In this document: piece by piece, positions 11,269 through 22,919 of the stretch
Layout of the letters: each line of letters starts with the position of its first letter
How positions within the stretch are numbered: position 1 is the stretch's first letter
Assembly (NCBI GenBank): GCA_029298735.1
Contig: JANSLP010000189.1
Location: forward strand, 1 to 61,156
Length of the DNA: 61,156 nucleotides
Direction: 5' to 3'
Source of the DNA: Ophiostoma sp. CBS 140.51
Taxonomy: Eukaryota > Ascomycota > Sordariomycetes > Ophiostomatales > Ophiostomataceae
Notes under the pieces: generated by a model
Databases searched by the model: none
What the model saw: only the letters and a program-made list of their open reading frames with translations
What the model was told of the DNA's origin: nothing
Position numbers and translations under genes: made by a program

Positions 11269-12192
11269 ATGAAGTCGGCTGCTTGCCTCCCATCCCTGGT
11301 CGGTGCCGCCTCGGCCACCGTCGGCCTCCTCGTCCCTCTCTACGAGTACCCCTCCGGCACAGCTGCCACTACTGACTGGACCGCTCTGATCGCGGCCGTC
11401 GACGCCCACCCCCAGCTGCCCTTTTACGTCGTCATCAACGACGGCAACGGCCCGCCCTACTCGCCCAACCCGCCCTCCAGCATGCCCGACTGGGCCCAGT
11501 ATATCGATGCCCTCAACAGCCGTGCCAACGCCAAGACCATTGGCTACGTCTACACATCCCAGTCCACTCGCAGCTACTCGGACCTGACCGCCGCCGTCGA
11601 CCAGTATGCCAGCTGGACCACCTCAGCCGGTTTCACGACCAACGCCTCGCGCTACGACATTCACATTGATGGCATCTTCTTTGACGAGATTGACACCGTA
11701 CCCACCAAGCTGACCAACAACACCCAGCTTACCACCTACGCCAAGACCAAGTTTGCCGAGCGCGGTGGTCCCATTGTCCTGAACCCGGGCACGCTGGTCC
11801 AGGCCGGCAGCGAGTCCCTCTTTGACCTGGCCGACTCCATTCTGCAGATCGAGACGTGCTACACCAAGACCGAGGGTGCCACCGACCCTGGCCCGATTCT
11901 GCGCTGCCCCTCGGGCGGTTACTCGCCCTTCACTCCTGCTCTGGCCGCGACTGTCGGCAACGCCTCGCAGTCGGCCAAGTCGAGCATTGTCGTGCACGAT
12001 TTCTACGAGACGTGGTCGCCCTTTGTCCCCGCTTCGCTCTCCACTCTCCAGACGGACATTGCTGCTGTCATCAAGCAGGGTGTGCACAGCTTCTACTTTA
12101 CGACCTACGGCTACACCACCAACTTTACGGCGTCGCCTGCCAGCATTACCCAAGTGGCCGACTATGCTGCCCAGCTGCAGGGTCTGAGCTAA
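11269..12192 (+). CDS. Secreted spherulin-4 family glycoside hydrolase (GH135-like)
   Basis: Intronless, 307 residues. An N-terminal hydrophobic segment (about 1-19, Ala-rich) serves as signal peptide. The mature part begins with GLLVPLYEYPSG, the hallmark start of the spherulin-4 family, and holds the conserved IDGIFFDE at 133-140, whose D139-E140 correspond to the acidic active-site pair of Aspergillus Sph3. Sph3 cleaves galactosaminogalactan and defines GH135, so endo-glycosidase action on an extracellular or wall polysaccharide is the likely role. Many spherulin-4 proteins remain untested, so substrate is inferred. No other galactosaminogalactan-cluster gene lies nearby. A TATA box sits about 115 bp upstream. 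Confidence 0.9.
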   Translation: MKSAACLPSLVGAASATVGLLVPLYEYPSGTAATTDWTALIAAVDAHPQLPFYVVINDGNGPPYSPNPPSSMPDWAQYIDALNSRANAKTIGYVYTSQSTRSYSDLTAAVDQYASWTTSAGFTTNASRYDIHIDGIFFDEIDTVPTKLTNNTQLTTYAKTKFAERGGPIVLNPGTLVQAGSESLFDLADSILQIETCYTKTEGATDPGPILRCPSGGYSPFTPALAATVGNASQSAKSSIVVHDFYETWSPFVPASLSTLQTDIAAVIKQGVHSFYFTTYGYTTNFTASPASITQVADYAAQLQGLS

Positions 12193-12490
12193 ACGGCTTT
12201 CGCCCATCCTAGATATCCATCCACACTTTCACGATTGCATACTATAGATTCCTTTGGTAATGACAAATAATGTAACATAGCATGTGTGCCTGCCTTTTCG
12301 AGGCCCCTTCCAAAAAAAAAACAATAATGATACAACTAAGCAATCGCGTGCCGTGTGTGCGCTGTCCTAGGTGACGTGACTAAATAATATTTCCATGTTT
12401 GAGTAGGTGTGCCGTGTACAAAGAATACAAGAACTGCTCCAGGTCCAAAACTGACAGTGTGTCAACCACCCCTAGAGGCTAGCCCAGTAC

Positions 12491-14938
12491 CTAATCCAGC
12501 CCCATCAGGGCTTCGTCGCCATAGCCCCAGCTGCTGCCACCACCGCCGCCACTAGGCTTAACACCCAGACTTGAGCTCAGCATGTCAGCCTCCTCCTCGG
12601 CTTCGCTACTGCGACGAGTGCCGTTGGAGGGGATAGCAGTGGCAGTGGCTGCGGTAGTGACAGCTGGTGCGGCGACACCTCGTGCACTCGCGTCAGTAAC
12701 GCGGCGGCGCAGACCAGGCGGCCGGAAGCGTGTTGACTTGGACGATGTCGACATAATGGAGGCTGTCTCGGCACCGTCGCCACCGTCGACACTATCTGCT
12801 GCTGCCACAGATGCATCACCACCACTGGCAATGCTCGGAGTCTTTCCTGCAGGCTTGCTGTCGGCTGCGCCGTTAGTGCTAGCGGCGGCGGCAGCGTTTG
12901 TTCCTTCAGATCCAGACGTGACGGCGGTGCTTGTGGTCGCAATGGTGCCTGACTGTGATGGCGCGGGCGATGACGATCGTTGGGCAGATGAGGGCTGGGC
13001 TGCACCTAGTGTCGCTGTGCTGCCGGCGACGGTCTCGTCGGTCTGGGAGGCTGCCGAGGTGGCCTCGTCCTCGAGATCAACCTCCACCAGCTCGGCATCG
13101 CGGTACCACTTGCGGCGACGGGTCCAGCGTGTCCATCCATCCTGGCCACGCCGTCCACCCTGCCACTTGTTGTCGTAGTACACCCAACCCATGCGTCCAC
13201 CCTCACCATCGTAGTCCCAGGAATCCTTGTGCTCGCCGTGTGAGCCCGTCTTTTCGACACGCACCGCATCATCGACCACACCGTCGACGCGCCAGCGGCC
13301 GTCCTCGACCCACCGCCAGCGCATCTTGCTGCCGTCTTCGACCTCGGGCAGCTCAAACTCGTCCTTGCTGGGGACCGCATTGTTGTGCTCATCTGTCCAG
13401 GCAGGACGCTCGTACGCAAAGAGGCTGGTGGTCCAACCAAGACCAACCCATCGTCGCTGGTTCTCGTACAGGATAAACGTGAAACGCACACCGGCATCTT
13501 GGCCTGCGCGGGCTCGTCGGATCGCCTTGGTTAGCTCTGACTCGCGAGGTGTCGATAGCCGTCGTGCGGGCTTAGTGCTCGACAACTTCGACTGGAGGGC
13601 CGCTGCTGCTGTGGAGGGATCGGAAAGAATCGAGCCGCCGGCCGTCACATACGACGGTGCCTTGGACGGCCGCATGGGTCCCTCAAACTCGAGGCCCGTC
13701 ACTAGCGCTGCCGCTCGTCGGATGCTGGCGCTGCGCCACAAGATTGTGCGGCTGACGCGCATCACCCGCGAGTGCCATGTCAAGATCAGCGTGCCAAAGA
13801 CAAGCGCGACACGGCGGGTCGTGACAATGTGCATAGGCGGCAGAGTTAAGAGGAACCAGAAGGGTGTGCACAGTAAGATACGCACAAACAGCACTGTCAG
13901 TGCCGGCCGTGTTGTGGCACTGGTCGCTGTGCTTTGTGTCGACAAAAAGTCGGTGAGCTCGAGCAGTGGTTCGAGCAGCAGGTTGCAGCGAGCAGTAAAC
14001 TCGCCCAATGTGTCGACAATCTCGTCCAGTGTCTTCTGGTGCCGCGCGCTGACGACCGCTTCAGACGTGGACCGCTGGTGGCCATTACCACCACCGCCTC
14101 CACTGCCACTAGCCTCGAGGCTGCCGTTGCCAGCACCACGTCCCTTCCCAGATGTCATATAACTAGCGCCAACGCTGTCGAGACTCTGGTTCTTGGCCCG
14201 AGACCGATGCTTGACTGTCGTCGTCTCGCGTCCTGTCGTCTTTGCGTCGGTGTTCGAGTTGTTGCTGCCGCCAATGCCGAACAAAAAATAGCCGAGGCCG
14301 CCGCCGCTCGTTGTGCTGCTGCTGCTTCGGCTATTGCTGCTGCCGCTGCTGGGTCCGCTGCCGACAACGCCATCCTCGCTGCTCCATCCACTTGTTGATA
14401 ATGGGCTGTACCGCCGGCCATACATACCGCCAATCAAGGTCAGCACCATGAGGATGGGGCCAGCGAGGCGAATGATCGTGTCGCCGTACAGCACGGTCAG
14501 CCACCACAGGAGCACCAGGATAAAACTCTCCCATGGGTCGCCTGTCGTCCATGTTATCAGGCCAGCAAGTTTGTTGAGTGGCAGCAAGTATGGATGGCTG
14601 TAGGCCAGCGCGCGTGTGATTTGGGGAGGTGTCGCGAGAAGGAGTGGCGACTTTTGATGGACGAGGATCGTACTGCGTCGCTTTGCAGCCGAGGATGTGT
14701 TGTTGTTCTTGCCGGAGAGGGAGGTCGCAGGAGAAAATGTCGCGTATGTAGGTTTCGGATTGGAGCTGTTGGAGTAGGAGTCGTAGCCGCCGCTTCCGTT
14801 GCCACCGCCGCCGCCGCCGACGCCATTGCCATTACCGCTGCCGTCGTGGTCGCCCGACAGGCCGGGCGAGGCAGGATTGGAATAGCCGTGGCGGTCGGAC
14901 GAGTCGGGGCGGAGGTACGAAGAGCGCGGAGCGGACAT
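12491..14938 (-). CDS. Pex23/Pex24-family peroxisomal-ER membrane protein with DysF domain
   Basis: Intronless, 815 residues. Order: Ser/Gly/Asn-rich N-terminus (1-75); reticulon-like hydrophobic block at about 136-172 beginning GDPWESF, a signature of this family; low-complexity linker (180-300); second hydrophobic block at about 346-392; DysF N-terminal half from about 486 with RRWVGLGW; DysF C-terminal half at about 585-616 (GWVYYDNKW ... WTRRRKWYR); disordered Ala/Ser-rich tail. The alternating Trp/Arg stacks are diagnostic. Relatives act at ER-peroxisome contact sites, controlling peroxisome number, and in filamentous fungi also Woronin body biogenesis. Which paralogue (Pex23 or Pex24 type) cannot be settled here. 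Poly-Gly and poly-Ser runs are probably length-variable. Confidence 0.9.
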   Translation of the reverse strand: MSAPRSSYLRPDSSDRHGYSNPASPGLSGDHDGSGNGNGVGGGGGGNGSGGYDSYSNSSNPKPTYATFSPATSLSGKNNNTSSAAKRRSTILVHQKSPLLLATPPQITRALAYSHPYLLPLNKLAGLITWTTGDPWESFILVLLWWLTVLYGDTIIRLAGPILMVLTLIGGMYGRRYSPLSTSGWSSEDGVVGSGPSSGSSNSRSSSSTTSGGGLGYFLFGIGGSNNSNTDAKTTGRETTTVKHRSRAKNQSLDSVGASYMTSGKGRGAGNGSLEASGSGGGGGNGHQRSTSEAVVSARHQKTLDEIVDTLGEFTARCNLLLEPLLELTDFLSTQSTATSATTRPALTVLFVRILLCTPFWFLLTLPPMHIVTTRRVALVFGTLILTWHSRVMRVSRTILWRSASIRRAAALVTGLEFEGPMRPSKAPSYVTAGGSILSDPSTAAAALQSKLSSTKPARRLSTPRESELTKAIRRARAGQDAGVRFTFILYENQRRWVGLGWTTSLFAYERPAWTDEHNNAVPSKDEFELPEVEDGSKMRWRWVEDGRWRVDGVVDDAVRVEKTGSHGEHKDSWDYDGEGGRMGWVYYDNKWQGGRRGQDGWTRWTRRRKWYRDAELVEVDLEDEATSAASQTDETVAGSTATLGAAQPSSAQRSSSPAPSQSGTIATTSTAVTSGSEGTNAAAAASTNGAADSKPAGKTPSIASGGDASVAAADSVDGGDGAETASIMSTSSKSTRFRPPGLRRRVTDASARGVAAPAVTTAATATAIPSNGTRRSSEAEEEADMLSSSLGVKPSGGGGGSSWGYGDEALMGLD

Positions 14939-17542
14939 GGAGAGCCAGGGCGTTTCCTGTAGAGAGATGGTCGAATTGCCGAGAGGTTAGATGCGATCAG
15001 ATGCGATGAGGTCGATTAGGTCAATCAGAGCGAATCAGGCAGCAGAAATGATGTCAGAGCATTCAGAGGTGCGCCCGAGAATGCTGCGACGGCGAAATGG
15101 CCATGGGCGGCCACATGGAAAGGATGAATGTTGTTTTGGTGCTACGATGGGGATAGATGAAGGAGAGGGAAACAAAGGATTGGGAAGGGCAATAGTGACG
15201 AGGTGTGGAAGGTGCAAAGGTACGTGTGATGAGGAGGGAGAGGAGGTGCCGGAGCTTGCAACGAGAATGGCTGACGTCGTTCCTGTCGAACGTCCTCGCT
15301 GCTGCCCTGCTGAGTGAGAAGTTGTTGGCTGTGAGGCGTTGAGACCCACTTTTTCTGGGCCAACGCGGGAGAGCCTGCCCAACCACTTTGTTTCCAGCCG
15401 TTTTTGGCTCATTTTTAGGGCCTTATTTGGCGGGCGCCTGCCTGATGGGCTGGGGAATGGTGGATCGACGTCAGTGGTCTCTTGTCGGGAAAGAGACCAG
15501 GGCCAGGCCAGCAGACCAGCCGCCCGCACGCCCCCAGCTTTCAGGTAATTAAGAGCGTCCAGAAGCGCCCAAAAATTCGCCCGAATGACCCCCAAAAACG
15601 GCGCCAGCGACAAAAAGAGTGTAGAACATGAAAGTGCGGAGAGTGTAATATGGGCAAATTGGGGGGAAGGTGCGACTGCGCGACGGGAAGCGACGGGAAA
15701 GCACGACCGATGCGGGCGGTCACATGTGGAGAAGGCACATGCAGAGAAGGTGCAGAGAAACGGGGGAAGGCAAGACCGTGCGCAGAATGCAGTGGTACGG
15801 GAACGGAATGAAATGTAGAAAGAACAGAACAGAAGAAGGGAAAGAGCAATGCAAACAGACTCAAACATAAGAAGTACGTACAAAGGCAGCCATCTAACGG
15901 CTTTCGAGTCGTCGAGTCTCTATCCGGGAAGCGGGCGCAGCAGATAAAGCCCGCCGCTGAAGGGGAGGGGGCGACGATTCCAAACAATTTCGCCGGCGGT
16001 ATATCGTCTATCGCAATATTCGTTCTCAAATAAATGCTCACGATTGTCGTGGCCTAGATTTGCCCTCGCTCGAAGATGGGCGCAACGGCGCGGCCGACAT
16101 TTGGGTTCTTCGGTGGTCGAAGTGCGGGCAGAAGCACGTGCCTGTAGCACCGGATCGGTAGGGGTTTTCGCTGAAGAAAAGAGGTTCGTTTTGGGGATGA
16201 CGTCGGCCGGGCGAGGGGGTGGTTTGCGAAATCGTAAGTGTCGAGGAAAGGATGTTGAGTGAGGCAGCGAAAGGTGAGAGAAGGTCGTCAGAAACTGGTA
16301 CGTATGTTGGAAGGAGAAAGAAATGAAAGATACAGAAGATACGGAAAGAACAATGGAAAACCTCGGCGTACCTGCCGTTCTTTGCCTTCTCCTGCCGCTC
16401 CTGTCGGTCGCCCTGTCTGTCCCGCCACTGGCACTATTGTTGGCCCTTTTTGGCTCGTTTGGCCCTGTTGGCACGCCGTTCTTACGCCGTCCGCCCATAG
16501 AATCTGGCAGTCACCCGCCTGTAAGCCGACCCACACAGCAACCACAATGGTGGACTTTTAGTGGACTTTTTCGCCTTTCTTCTGCAGCAAGAGCATGTCT
16601 CACCAATTCACATGTGATTGCGCAGCAACAGCCAACTTAGTGATCCGCGACACGGGCCGCTTACAGCCAAGTTGTCATCAATGTACAGCAAGACAACATC
16701 TACGGAGTACAACAAAAGACGAATTGTCACATATTGCGTAAATATCCATTGACATATAGTCAAGCTTGATGAGATGTGAAAATTTAGATCAAGCTGGTAC
16801 TGAAAACCTAGTCTCGCCATTTTTTGTAAACGATAAAATAAAACGTTTAGGTTGAATATAAAATTAAAAACCACAACAAACGAATGAAGAATTCGAAAGA
16901 AGATATGAAAGAAAAACAACAATGACGACAAAAATACAAAATAAACCCCCAACCCTCGCCCATGGGTATCAAAATCCGTCAGTCCCTTGAACACCATATC
17001 AAAAAGAAAACCATCTAGCGCCAGTGCAATCCCGCCCATGCCAGCTAACCCGCCTTGCGCCATAGAAAAGAAAAAGCCATGTAGGCTGAAAAGTGAAAAG
17101 GAAAAACAAGAATCGAGCACGTCGAAAACGAGCAAGAGCATGGTCAAAGAGAACTGAATAAAAAAAGCGAGACCGAATTGAGAACTGGTGTGACAATTGA
17201 TGGAAAAGAAGTGAGTCCCGCTGACATCGAGCAACTCTAGGCAACTAAGTTCCGGCCGGGGAAAGAAAAAGGTAGAATGATATGAGAACATCGAGGCACA
17301 ACAGTGTCAGAGGCTGGCGCAGTAAAAACCCATTTTGAGTTGATGACCTGCCCCCCGTTGGATGACATGCATTCCTCCTAGGATTGCCCTTCATAGTGGG
17401 TTTGAAGATGGGCCTTCATGGCTTGCTCCGAGTCCGTCGTGAGCCGGATGCGACGTGCCTCGCCAACAGTCCTTGGTATGGATGGGAGTTTGGACACGAC
17501 GTAAGACTCCGTAAGTGTGGTAAGAGCTTGGCTCGGATCATA
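14939..17542. other. Spacer upstream of the DysF gene
   Basis: A 2.6-kb spacer with no supportable gene. Just upstream of the DysF start are imperfect GATGCGAT repeats (14990-15010). The stretch from about 16640 to 17300 is distinctly AT-rich compared with its surroundings. Confidence 0.45.
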
Positions 17543-18664
17543 TTAGATCCCGCCGTTGTGCTTGGCCATGAGAGTCTCAGGGATGGGCGTCATCAGTCGC
17601 AGGCCTAAGCTGGGAGCATATTGCTCTTCCAAGCTTGCCTCGAAGACGAAAGGATCAACCATGATCGAGGTTGCAGTGCCGTCGTGCATCTTCGCCTGTT
17701 CAACACTATGATCGACGGTGAGGTCTGGGAAGATCGGCCATGGATTCTTCTTCGTCGGAGACGATGCAACTAACTTCATTTGTGGTCAGGGGAAGCGCAG
17801 TGTCGTCTTCATAAATATCGAAATCTTGGCCACCACTGCCAATGGCATCGATGGCCGTCTGAATGCGTGCGAAGGCCGAGTCGATTTAGTCAAAACATAG
17901 CTCAAACTGGGTCCTAGCGTCAACAAGTCTGGCGGCGACTTGGTCCAGGTTTGCGTGGGTGCTCTCCAGGGAAACATCGTCAATGAACGGCATGAAGCCA
18001 TCGGCATCAGCATTGAACGTTGCGTAGGTGGATTCCGTGTCGTAGACCGCCTCGTGGCTGCTGCCATGCTAGGAGGGAAAAGTCGAGGGGTGCATAAAAA
18101 CTGGTTTGTGGACATGGGGGGTCTCCAGGGAAGGGATGGGCTCGTCGCGGTCAACAATGGCGTCGTTGCTTCCGTCAAACTAGAACGGAGCCCCGAGTAG
18201 GCCATCGCCAACGAAGTTGCGGGGGGCATAGACCACCGGCGCGAACTCAGTCTCTCGGTGGAGCATCTGCGTAAGGTAAAAGGTCTGGAGCCTTGCGTTG
18301 ACTCGGCGCTGGGCCTCAGCGGGGTCGAGGACCTGAGTCGAGGCTGTGAAATGGTTAGCATGGCTGTGCTGAAACGAGCATTGCTAAGAGCAGCGTCTGG
18401 CGCGGGTGTGAAAAGGGCTGGGGTAGTATTCTCGTCGGCGTACTGAGTAGAGGCGATCGAGTGAGTAGAGAGTGGCCCAGCGGTGATCACATCGGTCGAC
18501 TCGAAGCCATGGGCAAGAGAGATCTCAGAGAGGTTGGCCTGGTTGCCACTGAATTGGCTGGTCTGGGCCGGCACAAAGACAGGGATACTAAACAGTTCGG
18601 TAGTATCGTTATCGTCTTCGTCTTCGATCTTTCCGATCTTAACGCCCGTGTCGACGCCATCCAC
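17543..18664 (-). pseudogene. Broken coding relic of unknown family
   Basis: On the minus strand protein-like sequence runs through three frames in order: from about 18664 to 18350; a second frame from about 18350 to 17745; and a third ending at a stop at 17543. The middle frame keeps sensible acidic, Ala/Asp-rich composition across three in-frame stops, TAG at 18180-18182, TAG at 18069-18071 and TAA at 17886-17888. An uninterrupted 292-codon frame exists here, but after its first third it is the wrong register, Arg/Ser/Pro-rich. No domain is recognised. An intron could explain the first frame change (a GCTAAC...CACAG acceptor lies near 18345) but not the three stops. All three stops are one transition from a Gln codon, and the two TAGs also from Trp. 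The true start is not resolvable: the first frame opens at a non-ATG codon after a stop. Confidence 0.6.
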
Positions 18665-21589
18665 GGTCTCTCTTTATGTATCGGTCTCTCCTCGACTTCT
18701 GGCTAGTCAGGCAGAATTTTCGCTCTACGAATTATTCTCGTTGCTTGTGGTGCGGAGAAGTACGAAAATCTACGTGAAGCAGGTTTTGTGGATGTCCAGT
18801 CGCGGCGATGTGCCTGGTTGTCCGTTGAGTGTCTGCCAGAAATGAAGGCATTTGGAAGTCGATGTCATCAAGCGACGAGGCTCGGCCAATTTGCTAGCAA
18901 GTTTAGTGGTACACGCCCGACCCATGTCGCAAAGTGACTTCTCGCGGTAATCTAGCCAAACATTGCCTTTCAAGGCTGTACCTCTGAATGACTGATCTTT
19001 CCTGCGACCAGCCTTCTTTTTTTGGGTGGCGTGTCAAAGTGGTGACACAAGCAAACGAAATAGTGGATCTCGCCGCGATTTGTGAGTCTCTATTCATGCT
19101 CTCAATAGGAATTCGAGGCCTCAATGGGAGACCAATAGGAAGGGTGGATATTGTTGAGCTGTGGAAACAGTGACGAGGTGAGGGGAAAGTTGGTCAAAGC
19201 ATGGAGGAGTCGAGATGTGGACGCGGCAAAGCGTTGAAAGGAAGTGGTGATGCTTCTTTTGGCTCCTTTTGCTGGGTGGAAGTAAAAAATTATGTGCAAG
19301 ATGGTGAAGAGCGGCAATGAGCACCGAAAATGATGATGCGTTTTGATTTCGGACAACCAATTGAACGATGAATCGCCAGATATCAAAATGGGCTGCACAA
19401 ACCGTCGATTCTCGGAGAGGTGAATGCGCAAGTGAATGTGCATCACCGTTTTGGGCACACTTTTTTGCCACGCAAGAAAGCTCGCAAGAATTGCCCTGCG
19501 ACAGCACGCGTTCTCATCGCAATCTAGGAAGGCCACATCATGCACCGCAGTGATTGCACCGTGACTTGTCGACTGGCTTCGTTTGTGCACTTTGTGAATG
19601 CTGCATTGCAACCCTTTGTGCAAATTGTTGTCATGATCGTGAGTTGTCATACTATTTGTTCTTTTCTCTCCTCACTAAATTTTTAGGGCAACGGCATCGA
19701 CAACGCTGAAGTGCCCACCCGCTAATGCTCCCGAAAGAACTAGGCGCTTTCCGGCGAGCTGCAGAAGATTTCTCCGCCCATCGCTCGCCATCGTCCACAA
19801 ACCGTCCACTGGCGGAATCTACCCAATTGTTCCCCGCCGACAGCCCCCCTGTCGAGCCGGCCTAGTGTCATGATCCCTCCTTGTCCGTGCCCGTTTGTCT
19901 TCTCCGATGGTTCTCCGTTCTGCTCACCCGAGAAGACGCCTCTCTTCTGTCCTTCCCATCTTTCTGCCCCCACCATCCATGATGCAGATTGACGGGTGCC
20001 CGCGGGCGTTTTTGATCATCAATCTTGGTAGGGTCTTGGTCCTTCTCGAAGGTCATCATGTTGGCACGAAAAGGAAGGTTCAGAGAAGGATATCGTAGTG
20101 GCAGTAACATGTTCCTGTAGTGGCTTGTGAGGATGCTTAGTTCCTCCTGGTTCTTTGACCGCACTCTCGTAGATTCGTGATGTTAAGCACTTGCTTGCAC
20201 CTCGACACGGGTTTCCTTTTTTGCGGAAAGTGCGACTGTCCTGAAGTTTGGTCGACATGGCCGGCTGGCCGGCCTATTGCAACACACCTGCAGTCGCAAT
20301 AAGTGTTCTTGCTCTCTTTTCTTTGTCGTACTGTACATGCAACCGAGTACGACTAGGTCCGAATCAGGAAGGCCCCGACGTGCATCGCGAGAACCAGCAA
20401 AATTAACGAGACAGATTGTTTCCTTCTCGGATAGAGTATGCACCTCACGGTACGACTGCGATGTTGGAAAGAAAGAGCTATCGAAAGATTTCCTTTGTTC
20501 TTTCCCCATCTCCTGCCGCCGGCACTCTCAGAAAGAAAGAAGCGAGACTGCACGGGCGCACCTTCACTGCTATTTTCCTCCCTTGCGGAGGCGGAGATGT
20601 CGCGGAACGCTCTTTCCTGTCCTGGCCACCACAGACAACCAACAGGCATCTTGTGATGCCACTTTTCCTCTTCGCGTAACTCACCGCTTCAATCTCCTCT
20701 ATTTTCCCTCATTTCCTCATCCCCTCTTTTCTCCTCGCCTCTCAACAAATTCTTCCGTATCGTCAGCTCAATCACCGCTGTGACTTTAGATTTTCTTCTC
20801 GAGCATCTATTCTTCTTTTCGTCTTCTGTCTCCGGTCTTTTTATCCTGCTTCATGCGTCTCGTCTCGTATGGTGGGATGATCCATGCCCCCTGTCTCTTT
20901 GCTTGGCCCGCTCACCCACGCATCCACCCTACCCTGCGGCCTACTACACATCCAACGGTCGTCCCCGCCCTCCTCCCGATTCCATGTTAATACGACACAC
21001 CTTGTTCTGTTTAGCGCTGCCAGTCTGTGCCAATCTGTGCGTCTCTCTGGCGTCTCGTGCGGTTTTAGTGGACTTGCTGTTGAGTGTTTTACATGAAAGC
21101 AGCAACTCTCCGGAATGCCCAGGGAACAGAAAACGACAGAAAACGACAAAAACGACAAAACTCGTGGGGGGTTAAGGGGCGTCCCGTTCTCGCTCTTGCT
21201 CTGTCATTTTTGCTGGTTTTCTGACCTGTTTCTTGAGCAGGGACCCCCAGTTGCCAACTTTATGGGCTGGATCGTCAGCATTCCTTTTCCTGCCCTCTTC
21301 TCGTTCATCTCAATATCCATTTTACACTTTCTTTCCTTCTTCCTTCCTCCAAACACAAATCGCCGACGACCGTGGAAAAAGAACGACGATCCAAAGCCTC
21401 GTTTTTGTGGGGAACTGGACGACATCTCAAGAAGCGAAAGGGACCTCAACATTCAACGACCCAACCCAGGGACCGCAGACTGCAGACGAGACTGCCGCCC
21501 CCAAGACGAACCGCCACGACCCCCGAGTTACACAGAGACGACGAAGCGACGACACGAAAAAAAAGCAAAAGTAAGACAAGTGACCAAAT
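18665..21589. other. Spacer between the relic and the methyltransferase
   Basis: About 2.9 kb with no supportable gene. The right half (20650-21580) becomes strongly C/T-rich, then A/C-rich just before the ATG at 21590, as expected of a long fungal 5' leader. Confidence 0.45.
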
Positions 21590-22919
21590 ATGGGCGACGC
21601 AAAAGAGCCAACAGGAGAGGCCGGCTCCCCAGCCACTGCCGCTGCCGCTGCCTCTTCACCTACTGCTGCTCCAGGGATTGCCAAGTCGCCAAAATCACGA
21701 TCAGGAACATCATCGCCAAGGGCAGGGACGGGCATCGGTATCGATGATGGTATCATTCACGCAGAAGAAGTAGTATGTTGTACGCCCTCGAAACGTTCTT
21801 CTAGGACAAATCCGTCCAGGACATCAACTGACAACTATGCTTACTTTCAGGTTGATGACGGAGAGTCCGCGCTTGCCGCGTCAATGTAAGCAGTCCCATT
21901 CTCCCCTCATATCTGGTCAGTCCACGACGACCCTTATGGCACACTAACATGTTGTAGCGCAACATACACGACATCTCTTGCCTCGAGTGTATTCAACTAT
22001 CCAGTCGAGCACGGTCGTCGATACCATGCATACCAAGATGGCCGATATACGAGGCCAAACGACGAGATGGAAATGGACCGCCTCTTGATTCTGCATACGA
22101 TTGTCACGACAGCACAGGGCAGTCTCTATCTGGCACCAATTGACACCGAACGGCCCCAACGCATCCTCGACATTGGCACGGGCAACGGAGTCTGGGCTAT
22201 TGAAATGGGCGACAACCTACCAAATTCCATCATTATCGGTAACGACCTTAGCGCTAATATGCCCGCGTTCGTGCCACCCAATGTCAAGTTCGAGGTAGAC
22301 GACGTCGAGAATGAGTGGGTCTACGACCAGCCATTTTCCTACATCTTTTGCCGATACATGGCTGCCAGCATTAGCGATTGGCCGCAGCTCATCCGCCGCA
22401 CATTCGAAAACATTGAGCCTGGAGGCTGGGCCGAGTTCCAGGACTTTGACCTGACCTACTATTCCGAGGATGGCTCCCTCGCGCCCGACAACCCGTTGTT
22501 GACATGGATCACGACGGCTTGCGATGCTGCCGAACAGATTGGCCGCGACACGCGACCCGGGTCCAAGCTACAAGGCTGGTTCAAGGAGACGGGTTTCACC
22601 AACGTGACACACCGCCGGTTCAAGCTGCCCATCGGGACGTGGCCGAAGGATCCCGTTCTCAAGCAGATTGGCCTTTACAACTACATGCAAATCAACCAAG
22701 GTCTCGAGGGTCTGTCGATGCGTCTGTTCACAAATGTGCTTAAATGGACACAAGAGCAGGTCGTGGTGATGCTGGCCGATGTGCGCAAACAGTTGCACGA
22801 TCCCAACATTCATGCCATTCTGGATTTGTAAGTTCCCCTCATGCCAAAGACAACATTCGGTATGATAAGCTTCAACTAACCTTGCTAGCCATGTCGTGTA
22901 TGGTCAGAAGCCAGAGTGA
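21590..22919 (+). CDS. LaeA-like SAM-dependent methyltransferase
   Basis: Four exons: 21590-21772, 21851-21885, 21958-22827, 22889-22919. Introns have canonical ends (donors GTATGT, GTAAGC, GTAAGT; branch-like CTGAC/CTTAC, CTAAC, CTAAC) and give 372 residues. The N-terminal 60 residues are disordered, Ala/Ser/Thr-rich. Motif I is ILDIGTGNG at 142-150, followed by an acidic post-motif, GNDLSA, and the VEN/SYIFCRYM region of the seven-strand fold. The last exon supplies HVVYGQKPE, the characteristic C-terminal end of this fungal family. Members include LaeA, a nuclear velvet-complex partner controlling secondary metabolism, but most paralogues are uncharacterised and may methylate small molecules. 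No biosynthetic backbone gene lies in the window. The tiny 35-bp second exon is easy to miss in automated annotation. Confidence 0.93.

Noticed and set aside
15035..15883. 282-codon minus-strand frame upstream of the DysF gene
   Set aside because: Low-complexity, Ser/Phe/Leu-rich translation of a non-coding purine-rich region, with no domain and a non-ATG-like opening.
17786..18664. Open 292-codon minus-strand frame taken as an intact gene
   Set aside because: After about 105 codons it becomes Arg/Ser/Pro-rich, the signature of a wrong register, while the adjacent frame has better protein character but contains stops. It also starts at a non-ATG codon.
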